The notes under the pieces were generated by a model that worked only from the letters and a program-made list of their open reading frames with translations, was not told the origin of the DNA and searched no databases. Positions 12,011-22,842 of a stretch of DNA of 64,000 nt are shown here, piece by piece. Made by a program: the position numbers and the translations under genes. The stretch spans positions 806,001-870,000 of the forward strand of contig JAUPSS010000006.1 of NCBI GenBank assembly GCA_040285825.1, given 5' to 3'. Positions within the stretch are counted from its first letter, which is position 1. Every line of letters begins with the position of its first letter. The stretch comes from Eukaryota sp. TZLM1-RC. Its lineage: Eukaryota > Metamonada: BaSk clade.

Positions 12011-14133
12011 GAATAAAAAGAATCATTACATACATTAGTAGCTCTCACATCTGGAATAATGGCGTATACCAAAAACCTATACATGTTATATATAATAATA
12101 AATATATGAATTATTATATTATAAAAATTATGTATATAACTGATCACCTTATAAAAATGTATCATCGAGCTGGCTTTACTAGAAGTCAGGACAATGACAA
12201 ATTATATGCCAAATAAATGTAAATATCTGGACTATAAAGCTCAAGTTCACCTCTGGCACACATTGTTTCGTATTTGGTGTTTTAAAATCCACCAAACAAT
12301 ATCAGTTATTGATTGAATAAATAAGATTGATTATTTTTTTATGATCCAGTAACAGAAACTATAGGAATCATTACTAATTTTTCTCTGACATTTCTAATTA
12401 ACCAAGTGAATTTATCAGTCCTTTTTGTATGATAAGGACAAGGGAGTGAGTCTATATTTTCAAACTTAAAAAGTCATCGTACATGCTTATAAATGAAAAA
12501 CATTTTCTGTTGACTGACAGACACAAGGTTTTCTTTGCTATTTCTTTGCTATTTCATTCATACAACAATTAAACAATACGCTTAATTCAAACACAACAAA
12601 ATACTGAACAAGTATTCAGACCAAACACATCACCATGGGAAAACAACATGGCCTACCGCCGTATTTTATAAAACAATGTAGAATATATCTAAAGTTCTAC
12701 ATTATTCTCATTGCTTCTACATTTAATTAAATATTTCACAATAACGACCGTTCTTGATGCTCACACAATAGGCGTGGTCTTTTGGTTTTTGTATTTCCCA
12801 AACAACAGTTTAAACTATGTTGCTTTGGCAAAAATTCACTTGTGGGAAGCGCAGAAGTAGAGGAGAACCAAGTGGAAATAAGAAATGAGGATTACTATTA
12901 AACCTTTAAGCATAATAACTTGGTATTATGCCAAACAAACGCTGCATGGTATATATAGTTTGGATAAACATCGTGTTTAATAATCGTATGTGATTATGCA
13001 ATTTATTTGCCCTGCCTATCTGCTCTTTACAAATTCAGATTTGTTCTTCAGTAAATGCCCATTTGTTTTGGGCAAATGTTGAGTCAGCGGATTTGATTTT
13101 CTCCCACCATCACTAGACCTCTTCTCCTTTCATAATGACAACTCTAGATCCGGGGATCGTTTTCCCTTATCGTTCTGGGTGACTGAGGCTAGACGCTATC
13201 AATTTCTATGCCCTCCATCCGACATCAAAGCCCGATCAATTTCTAACTGTCGTCACTATTCCTTGCTTGTGGGTAGCGCATTTCTCCTTTCCTTTTCCTC
13301 TGCTCTCAAACTCATCCCTCTTCAATTACTGTCACCGTTCAGCACTCTGATTTGATCATCATTATGTGACCCAGATTGAAAGTTACACAGTCGGACTCGA
13401 ACACCGAACAGTATGTCGGCCGACCTATCGGATCTTTTATTTGTCCTCCTCTTTCCTATATTTCTATAGTAATGTAGATTTATATATTGATATTGTTATT
13501 TTTGATCAGTTGTTTTTTGTTTCAACTCTACTACTCTTTTTCCGTATTTTAGGTCTTTCAATATATTTCCTTCTCGTTTAATATTTTGCCATCAAGTTTC
13601 TGCTGCTGTTGGTCTTAAATGAATCGCTCCTTTTCCCTTGCTCTTTCGGTCCTTGTGTCATGCGCTGAAGTTCTTATTACTCTTGTTCAAGCTAATGTTG
13701 ACTTTGATGATGTAGTTGTTTGTTAATTTTTTGCTACTGTTTACACTATTGATATAGTGAGTGCGTTTGCTACTCTTGGTTATTTTAACCGAATTTGGAC
13801 ATGATTAATGCTATGTTTCTGAAGTATCATTAATTAATTTAAATTCAATGGGGATATATGGTAAATTTATTTAAATGTTCTGTATTATTGGGTGAATTCA
13901 TTTGAATTTTTGACTTTAATTTTGTGTTTTTCGCTGGTATTTGTTTGTTTATTTTTAACCAGAGTCTCTACCAAATATTGAGAGTAATTCTCTTTATTTG
14001 GAGTCTTTTATCACAAATACATAAACGACTGAGTCATCATCAATCATTCAGTTTTTAACTGTTTGAGATTGATTACGGTTAAGAAAGATCTGATTACATG
14101 TGTCTGTATAGTCTGCATATTTTTGGATTTTTG

Positions 14134-14720
14134 TAGGTTCTGAAGAGCAAAGGTCGTTCAGTTTGAGGACAAGGAAACCTATCAAAGTTCTGGGAGGTTG
14201 CCGGGGCTAACTTGGTTATTGATTCTGTCTTGGTAGGATCAATCCGGCGTTGGCCGTTTTCAAATATTGAGCCACTAACCTTGGTGGGTTATTCATTGTT
14301 CTGGAATGAGCACCTATGGAGAGCAATGCTGACTCGATAACGAGCTTGAAGATGTGGTCTAGTCTAGATGAAAAGTCCTTCTAGTTGTTGGAAGCTACTA
14401 TAATGTCATCTATGTAGATGAATACTCTTTCTTACATTGTCATGTCTGACATAAAATCAGCTTACATATGCTGCGCGCAAAGCTTAAGTGCTTCCACTCA
14501 GCAGGAGACAGATTCTCGACCGGTATGGTTCAGATAGGGAGCGACTGAGTTGAAACTGCAAAACTGCATGATTTAGAGCAGTATTTTGGGCACAGGACGA
14601 TTCCTTACTAACTCTAGTAATTACTGTTGCTTTTCGTGCACAATACATAAAGAAAAAAGGATCTATTAGAAGGAGACGACGTTTGATGATGTGATTCACT
14701 TTCCTAAATGGGAAAGTCAT
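14134..14720 (-). pseudogene. Ty3-like integrase and RT scraps (copy B)
   Basis: Mirror of the copy A segment; the 78-residue frame is identical and the FIYIDDIIVAS box is present on the minus strand. Confidence 0.55.
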
Positions 14721-14824
14721 GCTTAGCTGCTGCTAACAGTTTAACCAAACCGCCCATTGAACGATTTCACTGAGGGTGACTTGTCAGGTATGTGAAAATG
14801 AGATAACAAGGAACCAAAATCTCC

Positions 14825-15444
14825 TTAGAGATGAGAACATTTAAGAAAAATGTGTTGATGATGCTGAAAAGAGTGATCGAAATTTTGGCGTATCATCATG
14901 AGAACATTTCTGGACTGGTATCGCGAATTTAATTGTTTTTTTTTCTTATTGATATAGTGATGAGGGTTACAACTACCAAGAATTTCAAACAAGTAGGTTG
15001 GATGACGATCAAGCTGAATCAGAGGATGAAGATCACACTTCAATGGTGGATCTGTATAATTTGCGAATAACGGAAGAAAATTCTTGAGATCATGTAAAAT
15101 TCCTTCACGAAATTTCGGTTAAAAGATAGTTGTGAAAGTAAGAATGGTGTTTCTATAGCAACCGTTACCAGCAGTTAACTGATTAGTTCTTTTTGTATTC
15201 GATGTGGACTTGAAAAATTGTCCCTTCAAAATGGTGTGACACTTTTCATTTGTTAATAGCAAATCATTGTGGTTCTGGTCTTTGCTGCAAGAACAAAAAC
15301 AATAGCTTGGATCACGTCCGATAATATGAGACAACTCTTTTGGTTCCCAGTAATTGGGTGAATTGATAAGTTCTGGTTTGATTCAGGGTTTAGTTTTGTC
15401 AATTTTTGGGGTCAACCACCGTGGTCTGTGAATATAACCAGTTT
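14825..15444 (-). pseudogene. Cys-rich repeat-encoded ORF (copy B)
   Basis: Mirror of the copy A frame, with the same 72-residue open end, the same 71-residue block containing the Cys cluster, and the same interrupting stops. Identical stops in both arms mean the frame was already broken before the duplication, or the arms have been kept alike by gene conversion. Confidence 0.4.
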
Positions 15445-15632
15445 CCTTTCTTTCAAGTAGTTTTCAAAACCACTTTGAGTTAACATGAGCAATATGACGT
15501 AGAGTTCCTTTTGGTTTGTTCCTTTCGATTTGTTCCCATATGAAGAAGTATAAAGAAGTTAAAGATACGAAGGAAGGTTCGAAGTGCTAGGAATGGAATC
15601 ACTAGCCTGGAGAGGGAAACAGACAGATTATT

Positions 15633-16293
15633 AACTCCACTTACTGTTGAATTTAGATCCTGAAGTTGGAACGGCAGGATTTTTGACTGACTCTCCTTAC
15701 AGTTGGAACTGAAGGAGGTTGATGGGAGGATGGAACCTCAGACTCAGGTCTAGGAGATGAAGTTGGGACTTCAGTGTCTTGTCGAGAGGGAGGAGTTTGG
15801 ACTTCAGATCCTTCTGTAGTGTTTTGAGAAGGTTGAACCGTCTCTCTTCTTTGAATAGAATGTGAAGGTGGAACTTCAGAGCTTCTTTGAGGGTGGGGAG
15901 AAGATGGGACTTCTGATACCCTGAGTGAAGAAGAAGAGGGAGGAGCTTCGGAATCCTCAGCATCTTCGTCGTCGACTAACGAAGGACTTCATCCTTCTGA
16001 AGAAATAGAATCCTTACAAGGGTTGTCTCCTTCCACAGGAGCGGAATCCCGAGGAGGGAGCTTCCTTCCATTGGAACGGGATCCTCTGGAAGGGAACTTT
16101 CTTCCTTTGGGGTAGAACCTTCAGGGAGAGTGGCTTCAGGAAGCGCAGAAGCTTCAACTGAAGACAGGGGCACGGGAGCTAGGTCTGTGGTTAGTGGTGA
16201 GGAAGAGGGACCAGTCTCTTCCTCGTGGATCCTGCGTCGAGCCTCTGGGGACCCAATACGTATTGATGGTCTTTGCTCGTTAATGTTAGACAT
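15633..16293 (-). pseudogene. N-terminal and Pro/Ser-rich part of a Ty3-like Gag-type ORF
   Basis: Starts at an ATG (MSNINEQRPSIRIGSPEARR) lying directly after the family's conserved leader ending in TGTCTAACA. It continues as an acidic Pro/Ser/Glu-rich chain with SEVP repeats. An in-frame TGA and frameshifts occur near 15.97 kb. The start context (ATGTCTAAC) is shared with the LTR ends at 7.9, 20.7 and 22.0 kb, so I take it as the first ORF of that Ty3-like family. No capsid or zinc-knuckle motif is visible here. Confidence 0.45.
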
Positions 16294-16436
16294 ACAGTAG
16301 AAATGTAATGAGATTTATTACGAAGAGGAATCGTATTCTCTCTTCTTAAACTAATAGGCGGGATACTAATAAACTAAACTTAAACAGTAATAATTGATTC
16401 TGAAGTGGTAGTTCTTTGATCAAATTCAACTTGGAA

Positions 16437-16835
16437 TCAGTTCATTTCATATTTTAGTGTCAAGAAAACCACTCTCAAACTCATTACTGCCTGTTGGGCT
16501 ACCCAATCTTCAGTATTCTTGATAATTTTTGCTTTTTCCAAATTTATTTTTAACCCAATTTTTGAATATTCATTGGACAATAAATGTTGACTGTCAATTT
16601 CCTCATCTAGTAGAATGTATGTATCATCTAAGTAAGATACTACAGAAACCCCTTCCATATGATTTAGTAGTTTAAGAACATGAGATGTACCCAAACTATA
16701 CAGAAAAGGAGATACTGTTGGGTTATGTGCACGAGAGAACAGCATAACAAACGAGGACAGATGTTTATCTACGCAACAAGGAAAATCAAAGGATAAAATT
16801 GCAACAATCTTATTAAAGTAGGGACACGTCATCAC
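16437..16835 (-). pseudogene. Reverse-transcriptase fragment with YLDD box
   Basis: A 132-residue minus-strand frame contains VSPFLYSLGTSHVLKLL, then SYLDDTYILL, then LLSNEYSKIGLKINLEKAKI. This matches the palm of LINE-type reverse transcriptases (a degenerate QGDPLGPLLFSL equivalent, catalytic YLDD, and the GLxxNxxK motif). It differs from LINE families A and B in the window, so it is a third type. It lies just beyond the 3' end of the Ty3-like element, possibly inside its LTR. Confidence 0.55.
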
Positions 16836-16868
16836 TCCAACTACAATGGCTGAGAGCCAACACTACCT

Positions 16869-17620
16869 CTACTTTCTTTTTCCACGGGTCTTCTTCTTAG
16901 TAACATCTTCGTGGAGCAGCAAAAATCGTTTGTAGGCAGCAGTATTCTTGATTGAGTCTACAGGCTGTACAGTACTGGTCCCGTCTGACCAAATTATAGT
17001 AGCGTCGTTGTTGTCAATAGAATGGATGGCAGCTATGACATGTTCTCCTTTATCAGCGGCGACGGAAGAATCAAGAATTTCTTTAGGCAAGGAGGAAGTA
17101 CAAGGTTTTACTAGGTGGATTGAGGTTTTAAGCAGGTTCTCAGCGATGGGATTCTTCACTAGGATCGAAGAGTTGGTAAGTTGTTTTTCAACAACATAAG
17201 GTCCTACAAAATGGCCATGAAGCCTGGCTGGTTTGTCTCGGATAACAAACACACGATCACCAGGTTGAAACTTACTGGTGAGAGGAGCACTAGGCTCAAT
17301 AGCAATAGAATCCAGATCTATTGTATTTCAAGAATCGGTAAGAGTTTGAGTTAAGGAAGTAAGATGAGCAAGGTAACAACAACATTTTTCGATAGTGTTT
17401 TTAGTACGAGCAGTCCTATTTCTGGTCTTTCTTTCTTTCTTTCCGGGGTTTTTCTTAGGGGAGTCCAGGTTAGTTCGAGATAGGTAGTCTGCCCAAAAAT
17501 TTTTGGGATCTTCGATGTGTACTATGTCGAAATCGAAAGAATTGAAGGACGGTTTAGTCATTAATTCTTCGATTAGGGTTTCCAGAGTACTTGTTAGCCA
17601 GTCTATCTTCAAATAGCTGG
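16869..17620 (-). pseudogene. Ty3-like RNase H end and integrase C-terminus
   Basis: The minus strand reads an RNase H tail (FDIVHIEDPKNFWADYLSR, the usual V-H-I-G-x-x-N-x-x-A-D-x-L-S-R end), then after a frameshift an integrase C-terminal module (FVIRDKPARLHGHFVGPYVV, SILVKNP) and a lysine-rich tail ending TRGKRK. The integrase core with its DDE residues is missing. A purine-rich tract and TGTTGG follow the stop, as expected for a polypurine tract and LTR start. Confidence 0.65.
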
Positions 17621-18078
17621 TAATGTAAAGATCTATGATATTCAGGCAAGAGGACAGTTAATCGTTTAAGGATTTCAGGGATAGAGGAGATAAGGAAGTC
17701 TTCTGCTTCAGACTTCAATAACCTTTTTAAAGGTTCAGGACGGATTCCATTCAGGAATTTACGGGTCAGAGCTTGGCTATTGCTCTGCGGAGTTGGGGTC
17801 TTCCGGTTAACTTTCACAAAGACACGGGTATACTTTGAAATGGCCTCTTCAGCATCTCGGCAGTTCAGGTTCAGGGTACCACAAGCATACAGCTTGTAGG
17901 CTTGAGCTGTATCCTCTATCTTAGTACAGGACAGGACATGATTGAGAATCTTCTTGGGTTTTCTTGGGGAAATATGGTGAGTAATCAGCAATGTATCGAG
18001 AACTTCAGGGGCGATACATCTTGGGATGTATTGTAACATCAGGGCTTCAGCATCAGCAACAGAGTTATGAGCATCCAC
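17554..18078 (-). pseudogene. Ty3-like Gag-type ORF joined to RNase H
   Basis: An uninterrupted 174-residue frame, mostly helical, without a zinc knuckle. Its last 20 codons overlap the RNase H tail in another frame, so protease and most of RT have been deleted and the two ends joined near 17.62 kb. The Gag assignment is by position and composition only. Confidence 0.4.
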
Positions 18079-18119
18079 AAGGTCATACAGGTGTTCAGGG
18101 TTCTCATCATCTTCAAAAG

Positions 18120-18264
18120 AACAGGTCAGGTTTATAGGTCAGGTTTATTAGAAGTTCTGAGCCAGGATAGTAACGAGTGCCAAGTTGTATATGCAGGATA
18201 TGTACGAGGCACTGAGCCTGTCGACCGCATTAAGAGCACCAATACCTATCAAGCCTGCCTCTAG
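18120..18264 (+). pseudogene. Ty3-like integrase C-terminal tail, opposite strand
   Basis: Reads GTEPVDRIKSTNTYQACL, matching VQPVDSIKNTAAYKRFLL of the minus-strand element just next to it. A purine tract (GAAAGGAGGGGAAG) and TGTTAGTC follow, the layout of a polypurine tract and LTR start. Two elements of the same family thus lie head to head here. Confidence 0.45.
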
Positions 18265-18353
18265 ACTAAAAAGTCGCGACCCCTGCTGGTCAACCTACTT
18301 GCATGCAACCTCGTAGAGGAGCCAGAAGAGACAGTCGAAAGGAGGGGAAGAAG

Positions 18354-18430
18354 TAGTGTTAGTCTATACACTATTATAGTGTAATAGTCTTAAAAGTATA
18401 TTCATTATATTTAGTTTACTTGTCGATAAG
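18354..18430 (+). repeat. LTR-like remnant after polypurine tract
   Basis: Begins TGTTAGTC and ends in TTATATTTAGTTTACTTG, which resembles the conserved LTR tail TTACATTTAGGTATACTATG of the other copies. The remainder up to 18.9 kb is AT-rich with no gene I can see. Confidence 0.3.
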
Positions 18431-18926
18431 CTTTTCTTTTGTTTTCAGCAGCGTTAGAAAAAAAAAATTTCTCTTAGTTTTGATAACAAGGGACATTTTA
18501 CCACCAAAGCGATATGCTAATGTATATTTAACAAATATAAAGACATCCATTTTTCTCTTGATGCAAATAAATAAAAATAAAAATCGGTGACTACAGAAAA
18601 CTCATTTTTTCAACAAATACATGTTGCCACTTGTCAATCAGTCCTTTTCTTTGTGCATAGCAAAATGTAGAGCACATCATTCAGAGGGGGTAGTGTTTTC
18701 AATTGACGATGAACTTGATATTTTTATTTTATTTAGTTCCTATTCTTTTTACTGAAACATCATAACATTGTAATTTTTTTAAACCAAATATCATTATTAC
18801 AATCTAATGCATTAGATTTATAGCTTTATACGTTGAAATGATATCAATAAATTAATATCAATTATTATTCGTTTTTACTATCTTTCAACCAGTTATTGAT
18901 GAATTGGTATCAAAGCCTGAATAGTT

Positions 18927-19140
18927 CTAGACAGCAATAAAACAATTACAATGAAATAAATGGGTTGGAGTGACAGACTTTCCACATTTACAGATTAATC
19001 CATGTGAAAGATTATTAGGCCAAATAACAGATCGAAGATGCATAGAAGATATAAAGCAAGGGTCATTGAGAAACAAATTATAAATTTTTGGTATTTGATT
19101 AATTAAACAAGAACCACAACCATCGCAAACATCCAATAAA
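18927..19140 (-). pseudogene. LINE family A, CCHC-finger fragment
   Basis: Reads FANFLLDVCDGCGSCLINQI, then LFLNDP and LICKCGKSVTPTHLFHCNCF, a C-x-C-x7-H-x3-C finger. It aligns with FANFLIDLEDSCSSC...ICRCKSVVTLSHIFNC of the copy at 62.5-64.0 kb. Both ends are truncated; upstream it runs into the tRNA-like repeat. Confidence 0.65.
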
Positions 19141-19440
19141 AAATTTGCAAACTTGTCTTTCTGTTTCAACTTCTTAACATTTTTTATTGACCTTACCTTG
19201 TTAATTTTTGCCACATATGTTGCATTTTTTTAGCCACTACTGAGAATCAATCCCAGAAATATTGTGAAGTGAACATAAATTTTGGGACGTGATGGGATTC
19301 GAACCCATGATTAGGGTTTTGTGTCATTCAACACAATCATTCGCTTCAACCAATGTCAAAACTTGACACAAAGTTGAGCCTAAGAGTCGTGTTATTAGTG
19401 GATGTGATATTTATGAACCTGTTATCACCCTTGTTAAATC
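19140..19440 (-). repeat. tRNA-like repeat, copy 2
   Basis: The better preserved copy: on the minus strand ATGGG-TTCGAAT-CCCAT forms a perfect T-arm, with GACATTGGTT upstream and a TTGTG/CACAA stem between them holding GAA in its loop. The two acceptor strands do not pair and the loop has 8 nt, so I do not call a tRNA gene. Aligns with 3340-3640. Confidence 0.5.
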
Positions 19441-19729
19441 ATATGTGCCAGTAACGGCAAATTTGAATTAACTGAGATTACTCTATCTATGAATTATACT
19501 GCAACACCATCGTGTTTTAGCTTCATGGTGGTAGATCTTTTTGGTAGATCTTCCTGTTGACAGCCACTGTCAACAATTTTCAAAATGTTGTTTTTGTTTT
19601 CATGTTGGTTATTTCAAATGTGGATTTTTCTTACTTTTCAAGTTGTTTAAATTGTTTGAAATTTGAATGAGATCTTTATTCATTCATTTTTAGAGTATTT
19701 TTTTTTAATTTATTACGAAGCCAAAATGG

Positions 19730-20334
19730 GTGTTTTCGGCTCAAGTGGAAAGGCACAAGTAAAACAAGATTGGAACAGAAAAGTGATAATTTATTTAAAT
19801 GTGACATATGAGATGTTCAAGTGTTACAATTTTAGTTGCAAAGTAGAACCTTTGTTGAAGCATTATAGTGATGATAATCTTTTTAATTCACGTCGAGGTG
19901 ATTTAATTGCTCCTTTTGTGGATTCCTCTCAAGTTGTTGTTGATTTCACTACAGTTGATCCCTTTACTTTTATTTATCGTGATGATGTTTTACTTAGTGC
20001 TAATGGTCATTTAAACAAGGCTGAAGATCGTAAGAGAGATAAATATACTGAGATATTAAATGATTTAAATAAGAACCTTTATTCGAAGTTTTCGTTTGTT
20101 CCTTTTGCCTTTTCGATTTTTGGCAACATTGGACAATCCGCCTTGAATTTCATCAATGATTTTGGTAATTTATGTCGTTCAAGTGGTAAGAATTTTGCAG
20201 AGAATTTATGGAAAAATCGTATCATTTTCGCTTTGTACAGAAGTGTTCCCAAGTACTTGAGTTTAATGATGTCTAAACTTTATAAGGATTCATCAAGAGT
20301 TGGCGTGGAGAATTTAGTTTCTTATGTGTTTTAG
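19730..20334 (+). pseudogene. LINE family A, endonuclease domain and 3' end
   Basis: Carries the C-terminal half of the LINE ORF: NSRRGDLIAPFVDSS-x-V-V-V-D-F (the R-x-D...D core of a PD-(D/E)XK-like restriction-type endonuclease), EDRKRDKYTE, FVPFAFSIFGNIG, and the terminal KNRIIFALYRS...LVSYVF-TAG. Such LINEs copy their RNA into DNA at the nick made by this endonuclease. RT and finger are missing, so it is a 5'-truncated copy. Its last 190 bp are nearly identical to 46.3-46.49 kb, suggesting recent activity. AT-rich tail after the stop. Confidence 0.7.
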
Positions 20335-20670
20335 TTTGTTCTATTTGATTCTTCGTAGAAAATAAATAAATAAATTTATTTAAACTAATTAAATTAAATT
20401 AATTAAATTAAATGATTTGTGGTTTCTTTGCTGCAACAAGTTTTGATAAATCTGCCAAGCACTTAAAATACCTGGGGTTTCAGACATAAAGGAGTAACCA
20501 AAAAGTCAAAGTCCTTACTTGTATGGTGTAGATCGTCTATTAATTGGTGTTGATTGGTGAAATACCTCAAGCAATATTGGAAATATTCTTACTATGAGAA
20601 CAATATCAATAAGAGAACAATCAAACCTAGTATAACAAGTCAAAGTGATTGGTGTGATGTTCTGCGGGGG

Positions 20671-20823
20671 TTAGACATAGTATACCTAAAACCAATGTAA
20701 TTTATTACGAAAGCACAAAAGTTTCCTTCGACTTATGCACTAAAGCGCAATTGTACAAAAAACTAGATTAAACTATAAAAACTATTCTAAACCAAATAAC
20801 AATGAAGCTGACCAAGGCTAACA
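20671..20823 (-). repeat. Short LTR of Ty3-like family, copy 2
   Basis: On the minus strand it begins TGTTAGCCTTGG right after a polypurine tract (AAAAGGAGAAAGGGAAG) and ends in GGTATACTATGTCTAACC. The sequence upstream encodes the family's Pol tail SRPRRSKRRKGK. Confidence 0.55.
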
Positions 20824-20950
20824 CTTCCCTTTCTCCTTTTCGAGCGTCGAGGCCTGGAAACCGCAGGAGAAATCGCGTTGTTAGAATTACGATTACCTGT
20901 TTACAAGAGAAGAGGGAGGGGCGAGGTTTTGATAAAGACTCTGCAAAAGC
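20824..20950 (-). pseudogene. Ty3-like Pol C-terminal tail
   Basis: The minus strand reads a basic end SRPRRSKRRKGK just before the polypurine tract. The same end stands before the LTR at 22.1 kb. Only the tail remains. Confidence 0.4.
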
Positions 20951-21119
20951 TTCATAAACGTAATTTCACAACAGCAAAATGAAGATAAGACGAAGAGTTC
21001 AAAAGTACAGAAGGCAAACTTGAAGAAAAACACTTATTTCACACATCAATAGGTAGTTCCTGCACCATGTTCTCGAGTAAAATTACTGAAGGATGTGATA
21101 TATTCAGAGTCTGAATCTG

Positions 21120-21640
21120 AGTTTCCACTCAAAAAGATAATTTTTCATACCACCAATAAAAGCACTTTTGCATAAATATTCTGCTTTGGAAAAACCAACT
21201 CCACCAAATTTTGGACTAAAAAATGCATAATAAAGAATTTTGGACGTACAAACTACCACTAAATCTTCTAAAAAATTGGTTCTCAGAGCATTTAATTGAG
21301 AACAAAATCACGTCAAATTGTAGAAAGATAAAGAACAATAGAGGTGGTTAATTTACGATCCAAAACACACATTCACGACCGAAAACGCTAAATGCATATC
21401 AATTTTTAGTTCTTGAATAGCTAAAAGTTGCTCTTCAATTTTCCCCAAAGTACCTGTCAAAATCGATTTGATATATTTACTATTTCCAAATTAGGAGCCA
21501 AGAAAACGAATCGCATAGACTTCATAATCAACATATTTGATGAAAGTTTCATTAAATACTACCTCAACATTCTGATTACCAATAATGGATCTCCCTGTTT
21601 GACACCTCTTGATGAAGAATTATCCTCAGAATAGAAAATC
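21120..21640 (-). pseudogene. LINE reverse-transcriptase and inter-domain fragments
   Basis: The minus strand shows SSSRGVKQGDPLL (RT motif) near 21.6 kb, then RTNFLEDLVVVCTSKILYYA and FGGVGFSKAEYLCKSAFIGG near 21.2 kb. The latter aligns with the FGGVDFHKSSYLCKAAFIGG block of LINE family A. Frames are broken. Sequence divergence suggests a different family, perhaps B. Confidence 0.5.
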
Positions 21641-21699
21641 AGGCTAGAAGGTGGTCGATATATACGGCAAAAGAAAATAATTGAGAAAATTCAAAAATA

Positions 21700-21970
21700 T
21701 TTATTGAATTTGCACACTAAGTTAAATTAACTCATAGCTAATGGGACGACTATCATTGAACCAAGATTTCCTCTACAAAATCTTGACCTGCTTGTTGTCT
21801 AGCTAAAGCTTCTCTTATTCGACTGAAAAGCCTAGGTAATCTATTAATAATGGCGAATCGAATCCGTGAACGCCATGAAAAATATCAAATCTTTTCATTT
21901 TTTTTCTTGAACCATTTTTTGGAAATCATTTAAAAAAATTTCTGCTTCGTCTTGACTTTCTTCCATCTAT
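21700..21970 (-). pseudogene. LINE family B, 3' end
   Basis: Aligns with 56405-56680. On the minus strand it ends the ORF with RIRFAIINRLPRLFSRIREA and ARQQAGQDFVEEILVQ-stop. The shared sequence continues about 70 bp past the stop and then diverges, which marks the element's 3' end. Confidence 0.55.
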
Positions 21971-21985
21971 GATGATCTGCGGGGG

Positions 21986-22116
21986 TTAAACATAGTATAC
22001 CTAAATGTAAAGTAATTTATTAACAAACAAAGGGGATTTCCCTCAACTGAAGCGCATGGGCGCAATGATACAATAAACTATAAATAAACTATTATAAATA
22101 TTATCCAAGGATAACA
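21986..22116 (-). repeat. Short LTR of Ty3-like family, copy 3
   Basis: On the minus strand from TGTTATCCTTGGATAA to GGTATACTATGTTTAACC, with the same purine tract (AAAAGAAGAAAGGG) upstream and the same CGCCCATGCGC centre as copy 1. Confidence 0.55.
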
Positions 22117-22330
22117 CAGCCCTTTCTTCTTTTCGAGCGTCGAGGCCTGATAGGTGTAGGATTAACATTATTATTAATTTTATCAGAACGACGTTTACGG
22201 TGTGAAGGACGAAAGCGAGTATTAGATATAGACTTGGAGAATTCTTTGTAAGCAGAGGTGTTTTGAACAATCGAAACCAGCTCAGTGGTAATATGATTGC
22301 CAGGCTATTGGACTTAGCAGTGATCACCAT
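22117..22330 (-). pseudogene. Ty3-like integrase C-terminal tail
   Basis: One minus-strand frame reads TTELVSIVQNTSAYKEFSKS and ends RPRRSKRRKG. It matches VQPVDSIKNTAAYKRF of the 16.9 kb element. The long-looking frame in another phase is a shadow. Confidence 0.45.
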
Positions 22331-22842
22331 CTTGACTGGAGACTTTCTGAATCACATGCTTTTCGGTATCAACGGCTGAAACCCAGAAGTGGAATTCATC
22401 ATCTACAGGAGGATTTGATTTGTTCCCAAATCACTTACTACCATATTGGATGCGTCACAACTGATAAGTACTTGCTTATCCACCGGGCGTAAGTTTAAGG
22501 CCATGTGCTCCGCGATCAGATTTAATTTCGGCTAAATGGAAGACTTGAGCGTTTTTTATTGCGAGCGACGTGGTTAGCCGTGCATTAATTTGATCATCCG
22601 GGCAACACCTCTGGTTACCTGCGGAAGTCATTTTCTAATAAAGTTGAATGAACCGATAAGGCTACGGGCGCCTTTCACCATCTAAGGTCTGGAGAGATGC
22701 AGTAAATACTTCGTACTTGTAGGATTTCACTGGATGCGGCGGCAAGTAGTAGTGTTTGTTTAATTTCAATTCTGACTGTCTATTCATCTCAATCTTATGA
22801 CGATTTCGCTTACACATTTGGGTAAATAATCAACAATATGTT

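Larger units (their letters stand above)
12178..15773 (-). repeat. Long repeat copy B (right arm of inverted repeat)
   Basis: The part from 12946 to 15773 is the mirror image of copy A. The part from about 12178 to 14700 matches copy C (26.02-28.51 kb). It therefore joins the two other copies and is the longest version. At 12.2-12.55 kb the minus strand keeps the peptide pattern ENIDSLPxPY...NVR(E/Q)KLVMIPI also seen in copy C, ending in VTGS-stop, so this end was once coding. Confidence 0.85.

Noticed and set aside
18905-18917. TGGTATCAAAGCC as an initiator-tRNA primer-binding site
   Set aside because: It resembles the PBS of plant elements but stands far behind an LTR remnant with no Gag following. 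A near match of this length is not surprising in the window.
19275-19345. A tRNA gene (GAA loop, perfect T-arm)
   Set aside because: The acceptor strands do not pair, the anticodon loop has 8 nt and the D-arm does not fold. Kept as a tRNA-like repeat.
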